In this document: piece after piece, positions 5,217 to 5,399 of the stretch | How the letters are laid out: each line of letters starts with the position of its first letter | Numbering within the stretch: position 1 is the first letter of the stretch | Origin: an uncultured Dehalococcoidia bacterium | Lineage (GTDB): Bacteria; Chloroflexota; Dehalococcoidia; Dehalococcoidales; UBA3254 | DNA length: 5,399 nucleotides | Reading direction: 5' to 3' | NCBI GenBank assembly: GCA_903890885.1 | Contig: CAITCX010000262.1 | Location: 1 to 5,399, forward strand | Program-made: the position numbers and the translations under genes | Notes under the pieces: model-generated | Databases searched by the model: none | What the model was told of the DNA's origin: nothing | The model's input: only the letters and a program-made list of their open reading frames with translations

Positions 5217-5384
5217 TTGACCGGCAACAAGATTCTGGTAGTTGAAGACGATGAAACCCTGCGCACCATGCTGGAGTATAACCTGGTTAAAGAAGGATAT
5301 ACTGTCCTCTCCTCTGCCGACGGATTGGATGCAGTGGAAAAAGCCCGCCGTGAAAAACCCGAACTGATTGTTCTGGACGTCTGA
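5217..5384 (+). pseudogene. Response-regulator receiver domain, frameshifted or cut at the window end
   Basis: The frame gives a textbook receiver N-terminus: KILVVEDDE with the acidic pair at residues 11-12, LVKEGYTV, and PELIVLDV with the phospho-acceptor Asp54. It then meets TGA directly after that strand, 55 residues in. Adding one base after GTC (5381) would continue the frame as LMHNHH, close to the usual 'LDVLMPxMDG', so a single-base loss is the likely cause. Being 15-18 bases from the window end, it may be a sequence error rather than a real mutation. The TTG at 5217 is chosen as start because AAGAAGG lies six bases upstream; the TTG at 5211 would abut it. The gap to ychF is 12 bp, so the two are likely cotranscribed. 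Output domain and partner kinase are out of view. Confidence 0.75.
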
Positions 5385-5399
5385 TGCATAACCACCATA

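Noticed and set aside
5156..5398. 80-residue - strand open frame at the right edge
   Set aside because: It is antisense to the TGS end of YchF and to a canonical receiver N-terminus; its Ser/Arg-rich translation is typical of a shadow.

Overview
The window looks like ordinary bacterial chromosome, roughly half GC in genes and AT-rich between them. The YchF, HolA and MaoC-type sequences remind me of Dehalococcoidia-like Chloroflexota, but that placement is an impression from sequence style and has not been tested. There are no rRNA or tRNA genes, insertion sequences, CRISPR arrays or phage genes. Both edges cut through response-regulator receiver domains.

Layout. (1) Positions 1-363 (+) hold the 3' part of a degenerate receiver-domain protein. 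It ends at a hairpin (376-402) that separates it from the convergent gene. (2) Positions 413-1429 (-) encode a secreted subtilisin-like (S8) serine protease with an intact Asp/His/Ser triad. Its leader contains an 11-bp-spaced direct repeat and a possible ribosome-site-sequestering hairpin. (3) Positions 1556-2748 (-) hold a three-gene acyl-chain module: a HadA-like non-catalytic dehydratase subunit, a HadB-like catalytic MaoC hydratase, and an acyl carrier protein whose start overlaps the hadB stop. A good sigma70-type promoter (2797-2826) drives it. A 100-bp, very T-rich gap separates the hadA-like and hadB-like genes. (4) Positions 2891-3907 (-) encode DNA polymerase III delta (holA). (5) Positions 3908-4100 are a divergent intergenic region with a clear promoter for ychF and two dyad elements. 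(6) Positions 4101-5204 (+) encode the OBG-family GTPase/ATPase YchF with a divergent G3 motif. (7) Positions 5217-5384 (+) hold the start of a canonical response regulator, 12 bp behind ychF. It is interrupted by an apparent one-base frameshift just after the phospho-acceptor aspartate, close to the window end.

How the genes work together. The hadA-like/hadB-like/acp cluster reads as one functional unit: a heterodimeric (3R)-hydroxyacyl dehydratase and the carrier that would present its substrate, plausibly in fatty-acid elongation. holA and ychF are housekeeping genes sharing a divergent control region. The protease may be controlled by an OmpR/PhoB-type regulator, judged only from repeat spacing. 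I see no clear evidence of a wholly new system. The points most worth checking are the HadAB-ACP unit, the protease leader, the altered YchF G3 motif and the frameshift at the right edge.
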